Below, in pieces: positions 1 to 12,500 of a stretch of 64,000 nucleotides of DNA. This DNA comes from Streptomyces sp. F63. GTDB lineage: Bacteria > Actinomycetota > Actinomycetes > Streptomycetales > Streptomycetaceae. The DNA is taken from assembly GCF_018070345.1 (NCBI RefSeq), contig NZ_JAGPXX010000006.1:62001-126000 (forward strand), written 5' to 3'. The notes beneath the pieces were generated by a model. The model was not told the DNA's origin. It made no database searches and was given only the letters and a program-made list of their open reading frames with translations. The translations under genes were made by a program, and so were the position numbers. Each line of letters starts with the position of its first letter. Positions within the stretch are counted from its first letter, which is position 1.

Positions 1-520
1 TCGAAGTGCTCGCCCGTCACGTCCATGAGCACCTGTTGCACGACCGAGAAGTGGACGTTGGCCTTGCGGAAGACGCTCCCCGGGGCGAGTTCCGCACGGA
101 CCGGCGGGTGGAGGTCCGGGCGCCGGCCGGACAACAGTCCGGGCAGGTCCGCCAGTGTGTCGCCGCGCGGCTGTCCCGCGCTCGGGGTCGGCGCGAGCCC
201 TGCCGTGTGTCCCAGCAGCCCGCGCAGCGTGATCACCGTGCCGTCCGGCACGGTCCAGCTCCGCAGGTACCGGGTGACGTCCTCGTCGAGATCCACCAGG
301 CCCTGCTCCGCGAGCCGTACGGCGCCGACCGCGGTGATCAGCTTGCTCAGGGAGCCGACCTGGAAGACCGTGCCGTCGGTGACCGGCTCGTCCCCGCCCG
401 AGGTGCGAACGCCGTGGTGCTCGACGGCCACCAGCTCTCCGCCCTCGATCACCGCCAGGCTCGCGCCGGGCACCTTGTCGTCCGCCAGATCGCCTCCGGT
501 GGCCGCCCGTGCGGACCGGT
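1..520 (-). other. Serine beta-lactamase/PBP-like domain fused to the NRPS C-terminus (partial)
   Basis: After T6 and a linker of about 60 residues the frame enters a beta-lactamase-family (penicillin-binding-protein-like) fold. The SxxK motif is S-L-S-K (Ser about 6518, Lys about 6521; 342-353). The typical PGxxF...N...VTG segment follows at 24-90. The position normally occupied by Tyr in Y-x-N is Lys: K-A-N, residues about 6614-6616. The rest of the domain, including any K-T/S-G or H-x-G motif, lies outside the window. Free-standing PBP-type thioesterases are known to cyclise nonribosomal peptides, for example SurE in surugamide synthesis. By analogy I infer that this cis-fused domain releases or cyclises the peptide; a self-resistance hydrolase is the alternative. 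Confidence 0.8.
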
Positions 521-3500
521 GTGCCGGCTCCGGCCGCCCGGCGAGCCCGGTACGGACGGGCCCGGCGGCTGCGCGGGCCGCCGCGGCCTCGTCGATCGCC
601 GCGGCCACCGCCGCCACGCTGTCGTCCCGGTAGAGCGTCAGCAGCGACAGGGGCAGCCCTGCGTGGCGCGCCTCCGCGATGATCCGGAATACCAGGATCG
701 AGTGGCCGCCGAGCGCGAAGAAGCGGTCTGTGCGGCCGACTTGTCCGACGCTCAGCGTCCGGGCCCATACCCCCGCGAGCCACTTCTCGGTGGCGGTCAC
801 CGGTGCCTCGTACGGGCGGCGGGCGAAGGACGCGTCGTCCGGTGACGGCAGCCTGCGCCGGTCCAGCTTGCCGTTGGCGTCGAGGGGCAGGGCCTCCAGG
901 GTCGTGAACGCGGCCGGGATCATGTAGTCGGGCAGGCTCCGTGCCAGCGCGTTCCGCAGGTCCGCCGGAACGGGCACCGCGTCACCCACCAGGTGGGCGA
1001 CGAGCCGTGCGTCCCCGGAACCGCCGTCCCGGTGGAGAACCACCCGGGCGTCGGCGACCCCCGGCAGCGCGGTCAGCGCGGCCTCGACCTCGCCGAGCTC
1101 GACGCGGTGGCCGCGGACCTTGACCTGGCCGTCCCCGCGCCCGAGGAAGACGACGTTGCCGTCCTGCCGTACGCGGGCCAGGTCACCGGTCCGGAACAAC
1201 CGCGCCCCGGGCGTCCCGTACGGGTCGGGGACGAACCGCTCGGCGGTCAGCTCCGGGTGGCCCAGGTAGCCCCGGGCGACTCCTGCCCCGCCGACGTACA
1301 GCTCGCCGGCCACGCCCCGCGGAACAGGCCGCAGCAGGTCGTCGAGCACATACGCGGTCACGTTCGGCAGCGGCCGCCCGACCGGGACGGCACCGCCCGC
1401 CTGCGCGGTGCCGACGGCGAACTCGTTGCTGGCGACGGTGGTCTCGGTCGGGCCGTAGGAGTTCAGCACCCGGCCGCCGCCGGCCAGCTCCCCGGCCTGC
1501 TCGGCGTGGCGCGGGGTGACCGTCTCTCCGCCCACGACCAGCGTCCGGGCCAGGGCCCCCGACGGGGGGCAGGAGATGAGGTCCAGATGGCCGGGGGTGA
1601 CCTCCATGAAGTCGAACGGTGCGTGCGCGGCAAGCCAGTCGTTGAGTTTCCCCAGGTCCCGGCCCTGTGGGAAGACATGGACGGGGGCTCCTCCCACCAG
1701 GGGGGTGAGCATGGTGGCGACGACCATGTCGAACGCGGGTGACGAGAACAGCGGGGCGCCGTCGGTGCCGCCCGCCAGGTAGGCGTCCAGGGCGTGGGCG
1801 AGGAAGTTGGCCAGACCGCGGTGGGTGATCTCCACACCCTTGGGGCGGCCCGTGGACCCGGATGTGTAGATCACATAGGCGGTGGCGTCCCGGTCCGCGC
1901 CCTGCCGGGCGGGCGCGGTGTCCGGCAGTTGGGCGATCCGTTCCCGCTCCTGGTCGAGCAGGACACACGACCCTTCGAACGTCCAGCCCGTCTCCGCGCC
2001 CGCGGTGTCGGTGACGACCACGGCCGCACCGGAGTCGGCGAGCATGTGCGTCAGCCGGTCGGCCGGGAACGAGGGGTCCAGCGGTACGTAGGCCGCGTCC
2101 GCCTTCCAGGTCGCGAGCAGGGCGGCCAGGAGGTCGGCGCCCCTGCCCAGCAGCAGCGCGACCGTCGTCCCGGCACCGGCGCCCGCCGCGCGCAGGCGGT
2201 GCGCGATGCGGTTGGCTCGGGTGTTGAGTCCGGCGTACGACAGGGTCTCACCGTCCACGGTCACGGCGGGCGCGCCGGGGGTGCGGCCCGCCCATTCCTC
2301 GAACCGGTCGAGCGCGGCCCACGCGGGCTCGACGCCCGGGCGGGACGCCCACTCGGTCAGCAGCAGCTCCCGCTCCCGCGCCGGCAGCACCTCGGCCCTG
2401 GCGTCCCCGTCGGGGCCGGCCGCCATCGCCTCGAGCACCCCCCGGTAGAGCGCGGCGACGCGCTGCCCGGCCGCGCGGCCGACGACGTGACGGTCGAAGT
2501 CGAGCACCAGATCGGTGTCGTGCGCCGTGACGGTGAAGGGGAATTCGTCGTGACTGAAGCCCTGGGCGGCCGTGCCGTGCGGGGATCCCGAGCCGTCGCC
2601 GGGGCCGTCGAAGTCCTCGTAGCTGAAGTAGACGTCGATGAGCCGGGAGCCACCGGAGAAGGCGTGCTGGATCTCCGGCATCGGGAAGTGGCGGTGGGGC
2701 CACAGGGCGAGTTCGCGCTCGAAGACCTCCCGGACCAGGCCGCGCCAGGTCGGGGCGGAGGGGCCCGCCGGGAACGGCAGGGTGTTGAGGTGAGTGCCGT
2801 GGACCCGCTCGGCGCCCGGTGCCTCGGGCCGGCAGTGGGTGACCACACCGGAGTGGAAGTACCGCTCGGGCGTCAGCCGGCTCAGCACGGCCAGATGCGC
2901 GGCGAGCAGCACGCTCTTGAACGGTGCCGCGGCCGCGGACGCGAGTTCCCGGAGCCGCGGCCGCAGCGCCTCCAGCGGAACGGTCACCCGGTGGGTCCGC
3001 GGCACGGTCCCCGGGTCCTCGCCCCAGCCCTCGGGAAGGGTGAAGCGGGTGTGCCGCTCGACGACGTTCCGCCAGTGGGCCCGGTCCTCCTCGGACTCCA
3101 GGGCCCGCAGTTCGGCCGCCACGGTGTCGGCGAACCGCACGCTCGGCGCGTCGTACGGCGGCGGTTCGGCGCCGTCGCGGAAGGCCCGGTACAGCTGCAG
3201 CAGTTCGGCGCGGAACACCGCGAAAGTCCAGCCGTCGACGACCAGGTGTGACTGTGTGACGGTGAGCTGCCAGCCGCCGTCGGCGAACCGCTGCACGACG
3301 AGACGCAGGAGCGGTGCGGTGTCGTGCGGAAGCAGCGTGCGGCTCTCGGCGTCGACCAGGTCGCGCACGGCACGGTCCCGCTCGTCGTCCTCGGCGCCGG
3401 TCAGATCGACGACGCGGAGCGGCACCTCCGCGGTGGCGTGCACCAACTGGACGGGGACGGAGTACGTCTGGGTGTCCACGGAGGTGCGCAGGGCCTCGTG

Positions 3501-6500
3501 TCGGCGGATCAGCTCACGCAGGGCCCGCTCGAACGGCTCGCGGGAGAAGGGTTCGCCGGGGTCGACACGCATCGACGACACCCGGTGGTAGGCGCGCGGC
3601 CCGTCTCCGGCGAGCATCTCCACGAGCATGCCGGTCTGGGTCCGGGTGAGCGGATAGGCATCGGTCACCCCGTCGGGCACGAGATCCCGGTCCGCCGCGG
3701 CGAGCAGCGCGAACGGCTCGACGGCCGGGACGGGCGGGGCCGGCACGGCTCCTCCCGCGGCCAGGGTGCACAGGGCCGCGACGGTCTGGTGCTCCAGTAC
3801 CGCGCGGGCGGTGACGTCGACCCCGGCGGCACGCATCTCGCCCGCGACCACGACGGCTTTGAGCGAGTCGCCGCCGAGCTCGAAGAAACCGTCCTCGACG
3901 CCGACACGTTCCACGCCGAGCGCGTCGCGCCAGACGGCGGCGACCCGTTCCTCGACCGGGGTGCGCGGCGCGATGTGGGCCGGGCGTGCGAAGGCGTCCC
4001 GGCCGGGGGCGGGCAGGGCGCGCTTGTCGAGTTTGCCGTTCGGGGTGAGCGGGACCCGGTCGATGAACTGGTAGGCGGCCGGGACCATGTAGTCGGGCAA
4101 GGTCCGGCCGAGCAGGTCGCGCAGTCCTCCCGGGTCGGGCGCGGAGCGGCCCGACGGCACCAGGTAGGCGACGAGGCGTTTGTCGCCGGGGGTGTCCTCG
4201 CGGGCGATGACGACGGCGTCGCGGAGGCCGGGGTGGGTGGTGAGGGTGGTCTCGATCTCGCCGAGTTCGATGCGGTAGCCGCGGATCTTGACCTGGTCGT
4301 CGGCGCGGCCGAGGAAGTCGAGGCTTCCGTCGGGGCGGCGGCGGGCGAGGTCGCCCGACTTGTACAGGCGGGCGCCGGGCGGGCCGAACGGGTCGGGTAC
4401 GAAGCGTTCCGCGGTCAGTTCGGGGCGGTTCAGGTAGCCGCGGGCCACGCCGGGGCCGCCGACGTGGATCTCGCCCCGCGCGCCGTTCGGCACGAGGTTG
4501 CCGTACGGGTCGAGGAGGTGCACGGTGAGATCGCTCAGGGGCCGGCCGATCGGGTTCCCCGCAGACGGCTCCAGGTCGCGCCGGGTGATCCGGTGGTACG
4601 TGGTGTGCACGGTCGTCTCCGTGATGCCGTACATGTTCACCAGGGCCACCCGGGCCAGGCCGAGGCGTTCGGTCCACGGCCGCAGTTCGCCGGTCTCCAG
4701 CCTCTCGCCGGCAAAGATCACGGCACGCAGCGACAGCTGCTTGACGCGCCGGTCGTTGTCGGCGGCTGCGGTGACCAGGGAGCGGAATGCGGAGGGGGTC
4801 TGGCTGAGGACGGTGACGTGGTGTTCGGTGAGGAGGTCGAGGAGGTCGTCGGGGGAGCGGGCGGTGTCGTGGTCGGCGACGACGAGGGTGCCGCCGTGCA
4901 GGAGTGCTCCCCACATTTCGAAGACGGAGACGTCGAAGGCGTAGGAGTGGGTCATGGTCCACACGTCGGTGTGGTCGAAGGCGTAGTGCTCCTGGGCGGT
5001 GGTGATGAGGCGGGCGACGTTGGTGTGGGTGAGGGTGACGCCTTTGGGGCGGCCGGTGGAGCCGGAGGTGTAGATGACGTAGATGGTGTTGTCCGGTCCC
5101 GGGGCCGGGTTCGGGGCCGGGTTCGGGTTCGGGTTCGGGTTCGGTTTCGGGTCCGGTGCGGGGGTGGGGGTGGTGGCCGGCCGGGTGGTGGGTTCCTGCT
5201 GGTCGGGGTGGAGGATGACGAGGGTGCCGTCGTGGATGTCCTGGAGGAGGGGGAGGGTGTCGGGGGTCGTGACGGCGATGGGGGCGTTGGCGTCGCGCAG
5301 GATGTAGGCGAGTCGGTCGGCGGGGTTGGCGGGGTCGAGGGGGAGGTAGGCGGCGCCGGATTTGAGGACGCCCAGGAGGGTGGGGATGAGGTCGGTGCCG
5401 CGGGGCAGGCAGACGCCGACGAGGGTTTCGGGTCGGGCGCCGAGGGTGCGCAGGTGGTGGGCGAGGCGGTTGGCGCGGTGGTCGAGTTCGGCGTAGGTCA
5501 GGGACTCGCCTCCGGCGGTTACCGCGACCGCGTCCGGGGTACGCGCCGCCTGCTCCTCGAACAGCTCGTGGACGCACTTCTCGACGGCGGTGCGGGAGGC
5601 GGCCGTGGTGCCGGCCGCAGCAGTGGCCTGGGCGAGCAGCTCCTCCCGCTCGCCGGCGGGCAGACAGGTGGTGCGCGCGTCGCCGTCGGGGTCGGCGGCC
5701 ATCGCCTCCAGGACCGCGCGGTACATGCCGGCCAGCCGCTTGGCGTGGTCGCGGGTCATGACGCTGTCTCTGGTGTTGACGTGGAGCCGGTTGCCGCGGT
5801 TGAAGACGGTGAGGTCGAACTCGTTGGTCGCGCTGGTCATGCGGGTCTCGCCGGCGACCCGGTCGGTGTCGACCTGGTGGAAGTCGATGTAGTTGAAGTA
5901 GACGTTGATGAGCCGACCGCCGCCCCACTCGTGCTGGACGACGGGCATCGGAAAGCGGCGGTGCGCCCACAGTTCGACCTCGCGGTCGTAGACGCGCGCG
6001 ACCAGGTCGCGCCATGTGCGGGCCGAGCGGTCGACGGCGAAGGGCAGCGTGTTGAGGTACATGCCGAGCACCCGGTCGGCGCCCGCGACCTCCGGACGGG
6101 TGTCGACCACGAGTCCCGCGTGGTAAGCGGGCTCGTCGGTGATCTGGCCGAGCACCTTCATGTGCGCGGCGAGCAGCACGCTCTTCAGCGACACGCGGGC
6201 GGCTGCGGCGAGTTCCCTGAGCTGGTCGGCGATGTCGTCGAACGGCACTTCGTTGTACAGGAGTTCATCGGTCTCACCGGCCCATTCCGGCGGCAGCGCC
6301 ACGGGGGCGTGCTCAGAGGTGATCCGCCGCCAGTACGCCCGGTCGTCGGCGGAGTCCAGGGACTCGAGTTCGGCGGCGATCGCGTCGGCGAACCGGACGT
6401 CGGGCCGCTCGTACGGCTCGGGCTCCGCACCGTCGCGCAGCGCCCGGTAGCAGTCGAGGAGTTCCACCAGAAGCTGGTGGTAGCTCCAGCCCTCGGTGAT

Positions 6501-9500
6501 CGCGTGCGACTGCGTGAACGTCACCCACCAGGCCTCGTCGCTCTCCTCGTGGGCGAGGATCCGGAACAGCGGCGCCCGCTCCACGTCGAAGGTTTCCGCC
6601 CGCTGTTCGCGCAGCAGCGCGAAGCGCGCCTCGGTGAGCTGCTCCTCGTCGAGGCCGCGCACATCGTGGACGTGGACGGGGATCTCGGCGGTGGCGTGGA
6701 CGAGCTGCATCGGTACGGAATAGCCGGTCAGGTGGAAGGAGGTGCGCAGCACGTCGTGGCGTGCGGCCAGGACGGCCGCCGCGGCCCGCAGCGCGTCGGG
6801 GTCGAGTGGCTTGTCGTCGACGACACGGAACGTGTTGATGATGTGGTACGGGTTCCGGTCGCGGTCGCCGTCGGACATTTCGATGATCATGCCGAGCTGG
6901 GTCCGGCCCAGCGGGTAGGCGTCGACGATGCCCCCGGGCAGCCTCGCCCGGTCCTCGCCCGAGATCAGCGCGAAGGGCTCCGTGAAGGTCTGGTCGGCCG
7001 GCGTCAGACCGTCCCGGTCGGCGATGAGCTCGCACAGCCGCTCGACGGTACGAGCTTCGAGAACGTCCCGTACGGCGATGTCGACGCCGTCCGCGCGCAG
7101 GGCACCGACCAGGGCGACGGCGCGGATGGAGTCGCCACCGAGGTCGAAGAAGCCGTCCCGGACGCCGACCCGTTCGATGCCGAGCGCGTCCCGCCAGACC
7201 TCCGCGACCCGTCGCTCGCTCTCCGTGCGCGGAGCCACGTACTCGCCCCGGACGAAGGACTCGTCGTCCGGCGCGGGCAGGGCCCGTTTGTCGACCTTGC
7301 CGTTGGGCGTGAGCGGGATCGCCGTGAGCTGGACGAACGCGGCCGGCAGCATGTAGTCCGGAAGGGTCCGGGCGAGCCGCTCGCGCAGTTCCTCCGGGGG
7401 CAGGGGCCGCTCGTCCCGCGCGGTGAAGTAGCCGACGAGCCGCTCGTCACGCACCGCCACGACCGCCTGGCGCACCTCCGGGTGAGCAGTGCACGCCGCC
7501 TCGATCTCGCCGAGTTCGATGCGGTGGCCGCGGATCTTCACCTGGTCGTCGACGCGGCCGAGGAAGTCCAGGGCGCGGTCGGCGCGCCAGGCGGCCAGGT
7601 CGCCGGTGCGGTACAACCGGGCACCGGGCGGTCCGTACGGGTCGGGCAGGAAGCGCTCGGCGGTCAGTGCGGACCGGCCCAGATAGCCGCGTCCGACGCC
7701 CGCGCCGCCCACGTACAGCTCGCCCGGGATGCCGACGGGAACGGGCTGAAGCCACTCGTCCAGTACGTACAGCCGGGTGTTCCTGACCGGGGTGCCGATG
7801 GGCACCCGGTCATCGCCGGGAGGACCGGACACGACGGCGTGCGTGACGTCGTCCGAGCACTCGGTGGGGCCGTAGGCGTTGACGAGCGGGATGTCCGGGT
7901 AGCGGTCCAGCCAGCGGTGGCACAGCTCGGCGGGCAGCGCCTCGCCGGTCACCACGAGCCGCCGCAGCCGGGGCAGCCGCGGTGCGGGAGCCCCGGCGTC
8001 CCAGAAGTCCAGGCCGGTGCGCAGCAGCGACGGCACGACCTCCAGGACGCTGATCCCCTCCTCGGCGACGCGCCCGAACAGGCCGCCGGGGTCGAGCGCG
8101 GCGTCGCCGTCGACGACACGGACCCGGCCACCGGTGACCAGGGCCGCCAGCATCTGCCACACCGAGATGTCGAAGGCCGGCGGGGCGTTGAACACCACGC
8201 CGTCCGCCGGGCCGAGACCGAGGTCCTCGATCTTGGCCAGCAGATGGTTGCCCATGCCGTCCCGGCGGACCATGGCACCTTTGGGCCGGCCGGTCGAACC
8301 CGAGGTGTAGATCACATAGGCCAGGTCGTCGTCCGCGGCCGTCGGGCCGAGGTCGGTGGACGGCTGTCCGGAGCATGTCCGCTCGTCGTCCAGCAGGACG
8401 ATCTCCGGCCCGTCGTCCCGCCGCACCGCGGCCGTCAGGTCGCGCCGGGTCAGCACCAGGCGTACGGCGGCGTCGTCCAGCATGAAGCCGAGCCGGTCGG
8501 CGGGCGCCTCCGGGTCGAGGGGCAGCCAGGCACCGCCGGACTTGAGGACCGCCAGTACGGCCAGAACCAGCTCCGGGGACCGTTCCAGACAGATGCCCAC
8601 GACGACGTCCGGGCCCACGCCGAGTTCCTGAAGACGCCGGGCGAGGCGGTTGGCCCGGACATTCAGCTCCTGGTAGGTGGTCACCGATGTGTCGGTGACC
8701 ACCGCGACGGCGTCCGGAGTGGCCGCCGCCCGGCGCTGGAACTCCTCCGGTACGCGGAGGCCGACGGGGTCACACCGGGTCGCGGTCAGCTCGTCGAGCA
8801 GGAGGCCGCGTTCGCCGTCGGGCAGGTAGGTGGCGCGGGCGTCGCCGTCGGCGTCGACCGCCATCGCCTCCAGCACGGCCCGGTACATGCCGCGCAGCCG
8901 CTCTCCGTCGGCACGGCTCACGACGGCCGTGTTGGTCGTCAGGTTCAGCCGGTCGCCGCGGCCGTGCAGCGTGATGTCGAATTCCGTCTGTGAGACCCCG
9001 AACCGGGCGTCCGCACGGGCGTCGGCGGGTGCGCCACCGGGGGCCGGGCCCTCCAGCCGCGGCAGATCGACGTAGTTGAAGGCGACGTTGACCAGCCGGC
9101 CGCCGTGCCAGTCGTGCTGCATGGCGGGGAACGGGTAACGCCGGTGCGGCCACAGCTCGGCCTCGCGGTCGAAGACCCGGGAGATCAGCTCCCGCCAGGT
9201 GCGGGCGGAGCGGTCCACCGGGAAGGGCACCGTGTTGAGGTGCATGCCGTACACCCGGTCCGCGCCCGCCAGCTCCGGCCGGGCGTCACACACCAGACCG
9301 ACCTGGAAGGCCGGGGACTCGGTGAGCTGGCTCATCACCTTGACGTGCGCGGCCAGCAGCACGCTCTTCACCGAGACCCGCAGCCGGGTGGCCAGGTCCC
9401 GCAGGGAGTCCTCGATGTCGTCGAGGGGCACCTTCAGATCACGGCTCTCGCCCGCGCCCGCCTCACCACGCCAGCCGTCGGGCAGGACGAACGGGGTGTG

Positions 9501-12500
9501 CGTGTCCACCACCTGCCGCCAGTAGGCCGTGTCGTCCTCCGACCGCAGGGACGCCATCTCGGCGGCAATGTAGTCGGCGTACCGGACGGCGGGGGCGTCG
9601 TACGGCTCCGGCTCCAGGCCGTCGCGCAGTCTGCGGTAGAGGCCGATCAGTTCGGTGAGCAGCCAGTTGTGACTCCAGCCCTCGGTGATGGCGTGCGGCC
9701 GGGCGATCGACAGCCACCAGCCCGCTTCCGTGTCCTGTCCGACGTAGGCGGCGATCCGCAGCAGCGGAGCGCGGCCGAGCTCGAACCCGGCGTCGCGTTC
9801 CGCGCCGAGCAGACTCATCAGCTCCGCGCTGGGGGCACCGTCGGCCCCGGAGGCCGTGGCGGACAGCCGGTGGAGGGTGACCGGTGCCTCCGCCTCGGTG
9901 TGCACGAGCTGCATGGGCACCGAGCAGGAACGCAGGTCGAAGGAGGTACGCAGCATCTCGTGCCGGCCGACGACGATACGTGCCGCCTCGCGCAGCGCCG
10001 CCTCCGAGAAGGCATGGCTGTCGGAGACCCGGTAGGAGATGAAGCTGCGATAGGCGCCGCCGCCCAGCATCTCCACGGTCATGCCGACCTGTACCCGGGA
10101 CATCGGGTAGGCGTCGGCGAGACCGTCGGGCAGCGCGGCCCGGTCCTCGTCGGAAATGAGCGCGAAGGGCCGTACCGGTTCGTCGCCCGACGCCAGTCCG
10201 GCCCGTCCGGCGAGGAGTTCGCCCAGTTCACCGACCGTACGGTGGGTGAGGACATCGCCGACGGAGATGTCCAGCAGTTCCTCGCGCAGGGCGCCGACGA
10301 GGGCGACGGCTTTGATGGAGTCGCCGCCCAGGTCGAAGAAGCTGTCGTGGACGCCGACCGCGTCCACGCCGAGCACGTCGCGCCAGACGGCCGCGATCCG
10401 TTCCTCCGCGGGCGTCCGTGGCGCGATGTAGGCCGAGCGTGCGAAGGCGTCCTGGCCGGGGGCGGGCAGGGCGCGCTTGTCGAGCTTGCCGTTGGCGGTG
10501 AGGGGGATGGCGTCCAGGGTGACGTATGCCGCCGGGACCATGTAGTCGGGCAGCGTATGGCCGAGGAACTCACGCAGTTCGGCGGTGTCCGGGGTGGTGT
10601 CGCCGGTGGGGACGAGGTAGGCGACGAGGCGTTTGTCGCCGGGGGTGTCCTCGCGGGCGATGACGACGGCGTCGCGGAGGCCGGGGTGGGTGGTGAGGGT
10701 GGTCTCGATCTCGCCGAGTTCGATGCGGTAGCCGCGGATCTTGACCTGGTCGTCGGCGCGGCCGAGGAAGTCGAGGCTTCCGTCGGGGCGGCGGCGGGCG
10801 AGGTCGCCCGACTTGTACAGGCGGGCGCCGGGCGGGCCGAACGGGTCGGGTACGAAGCGTTCCGCGGTCAGTTCGGGGCGGTTCAGGTAGCCGCGGGCCA
10901 CGCCGGGGCCGCCGACGTGGATCTCGCCGGGGACGCCGAGCGGGACGAGGTTCCCGTACGGGTCGAGGAGGCGCACCGTGAGGTCGCCGAGAGGATGGCC
11001 GATCGGGCTTCCCGCGCCGGGTGCCAAGTCGCCCTCGGCGACGCGGTGGTGGGTGGTGTGGACGGTGGTTTCGGTGATGCCGTACATGTTGACCAGGGCG
11101 GGCGCCTCAAGGCCCAGCCGCTCGGTCCAGGGCGGGAGATCGGCGAACTCGAGTTTCTCGCCACCGAACACGACATGCCGCAGCGCGAGCCGGGCGATCC
11201 GCTCGTCGCCCTCGGCGGCCAGGGCCACCAGCGACCCGAAGGCCGTCGGCGTCTGGCTGAGCATCGTCACGCCGTGCTCGGCGAGGACATCGAGCAGCCC
11301 GTCGGGGGAGCGGGCGGTGTCGTGGTCGACGACGACGAGCGTGCCGCCGTGCAGGAGCGCTCCCCACATCTCCCAGACGGAGAAGTCGAAGGCGTAGGAG
11401 TGGGTCATCGTCCACACGTCGGTGTGGTCGAAGGCGTAGCGCTCCCGAAGGGCGGTGAAGAGGCGGATGACGTTGGAGTGGGTGAGGATGACGCCCTTGG
11501 GGCGGCCGGTGGAACCGGAGGTGTAGATGACGTAGACCGCGTTGTCCGGACCCGGACCCGGTACGGGGGCGGTGGCCGGCTGGGCGGCCAGTTCCCCCCG
11601 GTCCCGGTCGAGGACGACCAAGGGACCGTCGTGAAGGTCGCCGACGAGCGGCAGGTGTTCCGTTTCGGTGACCACCGCGGAGGCACCGGCGTCGTCAAGG
11701 ACGTAGGCCAGCCGGTCGGCGGGGTTGGCGGGGTCGAGCGGCAGATAGGCGGCGCCGGACTTCAGCACGCCGAGCAGGGTGGGAATCAGGTCGGCGCCAG
11801 GGGACAGGCAGACCCCGATGAGGTGCTCGGGGCCCGCCCCCAGGGCGCGCAGATGGTGGGCGAGACGGTTCGCCCGGACGTCCACCTCGCCGTAGGTCAG
11901 GGACTCGCCCCCGGCGACCACCGCGACCGCGTCCGGGGTCTGCGCCGCGCGCTCCTCGAACACCTCGTGCACCGTCCGTGTCACCGGTGCCGCGGGGGCC
12001 GCCGGCCGGCACGCGAGCAGTCGTTCCCGCTCGCCCTCGGAGAGGTACACCGCCCGCGCGTCGCCGTCGGCGTCGGCGGCCATGGCCTCCAGCACCGCAC
12101 GGAACATCCCGGCGATCCGGTCGGCGTTGGCCTGGCTGAGCGTATGGGAGGTGGAGCGCAGGCTCAGTACACCGCCGAGCGCCGTGACGGTGAGGGCGAA
12201 CTCGTTGGGGGCATCGTTGAGGCCCCAGCCGTCCTCGGCCTCCTCGGCATCCATCCGGTGGAAGTCGAGATAGCTGAAGAAGACATCGACCAGACGGCCG
12301 CCCTCGTCCCGCTTGATGGCCGGCATCGGGAAGTGGCGGTGCGGCCAGGCCTCGATCTCCCGGTCGGACACCTGACGCACCAGTTCGCGCCAGGTGCGGG
12401 CGGAACGGTCGATGGGGAACGGCAGGGTGTTCAGGAAGGTGCCGTAGATCCGGTCGGAGCCGGAAACCTCCGGGCGGCAGTGGGTGACCAGGCCGGCGTG

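Larger units (their letters stand above)
3780..6980 (-). other. NRPS module 5 (C5-A5-T5), near-copy of the A1 adenylation domain
   Basis: C5 has SHAITEG. A5 carries D-V-F-S-I-A-M-V-H-K, which differs from A1 only by Ile for Val, so modules 1 and 5 probably load the same residue. The N-terminal A-domain DNA (4,751-5,570) matches 17,582-18,401 with only three mismatches noticed by eye, including the hexamer-repeat Pro-Asn linker. T5 reads ELGGDSLKAV with Ser about 5347. Confidence 0.8.

Noticed and set aside
5098..5160. Possible CRISPR or regulatory repeat array
   Set aside because: The units are 6 bp with no spacers, in frame inside a coding domain; it is a coding microsatellite.
3324..8993. 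1,889-residue open frame on the plus strand
   Set aside because: It lies wholly antisense to NRPS modules 3-6, has no recognisable domain and low-complexity composition. Long antisense frames are expected opposite GC-rich coding DNA.
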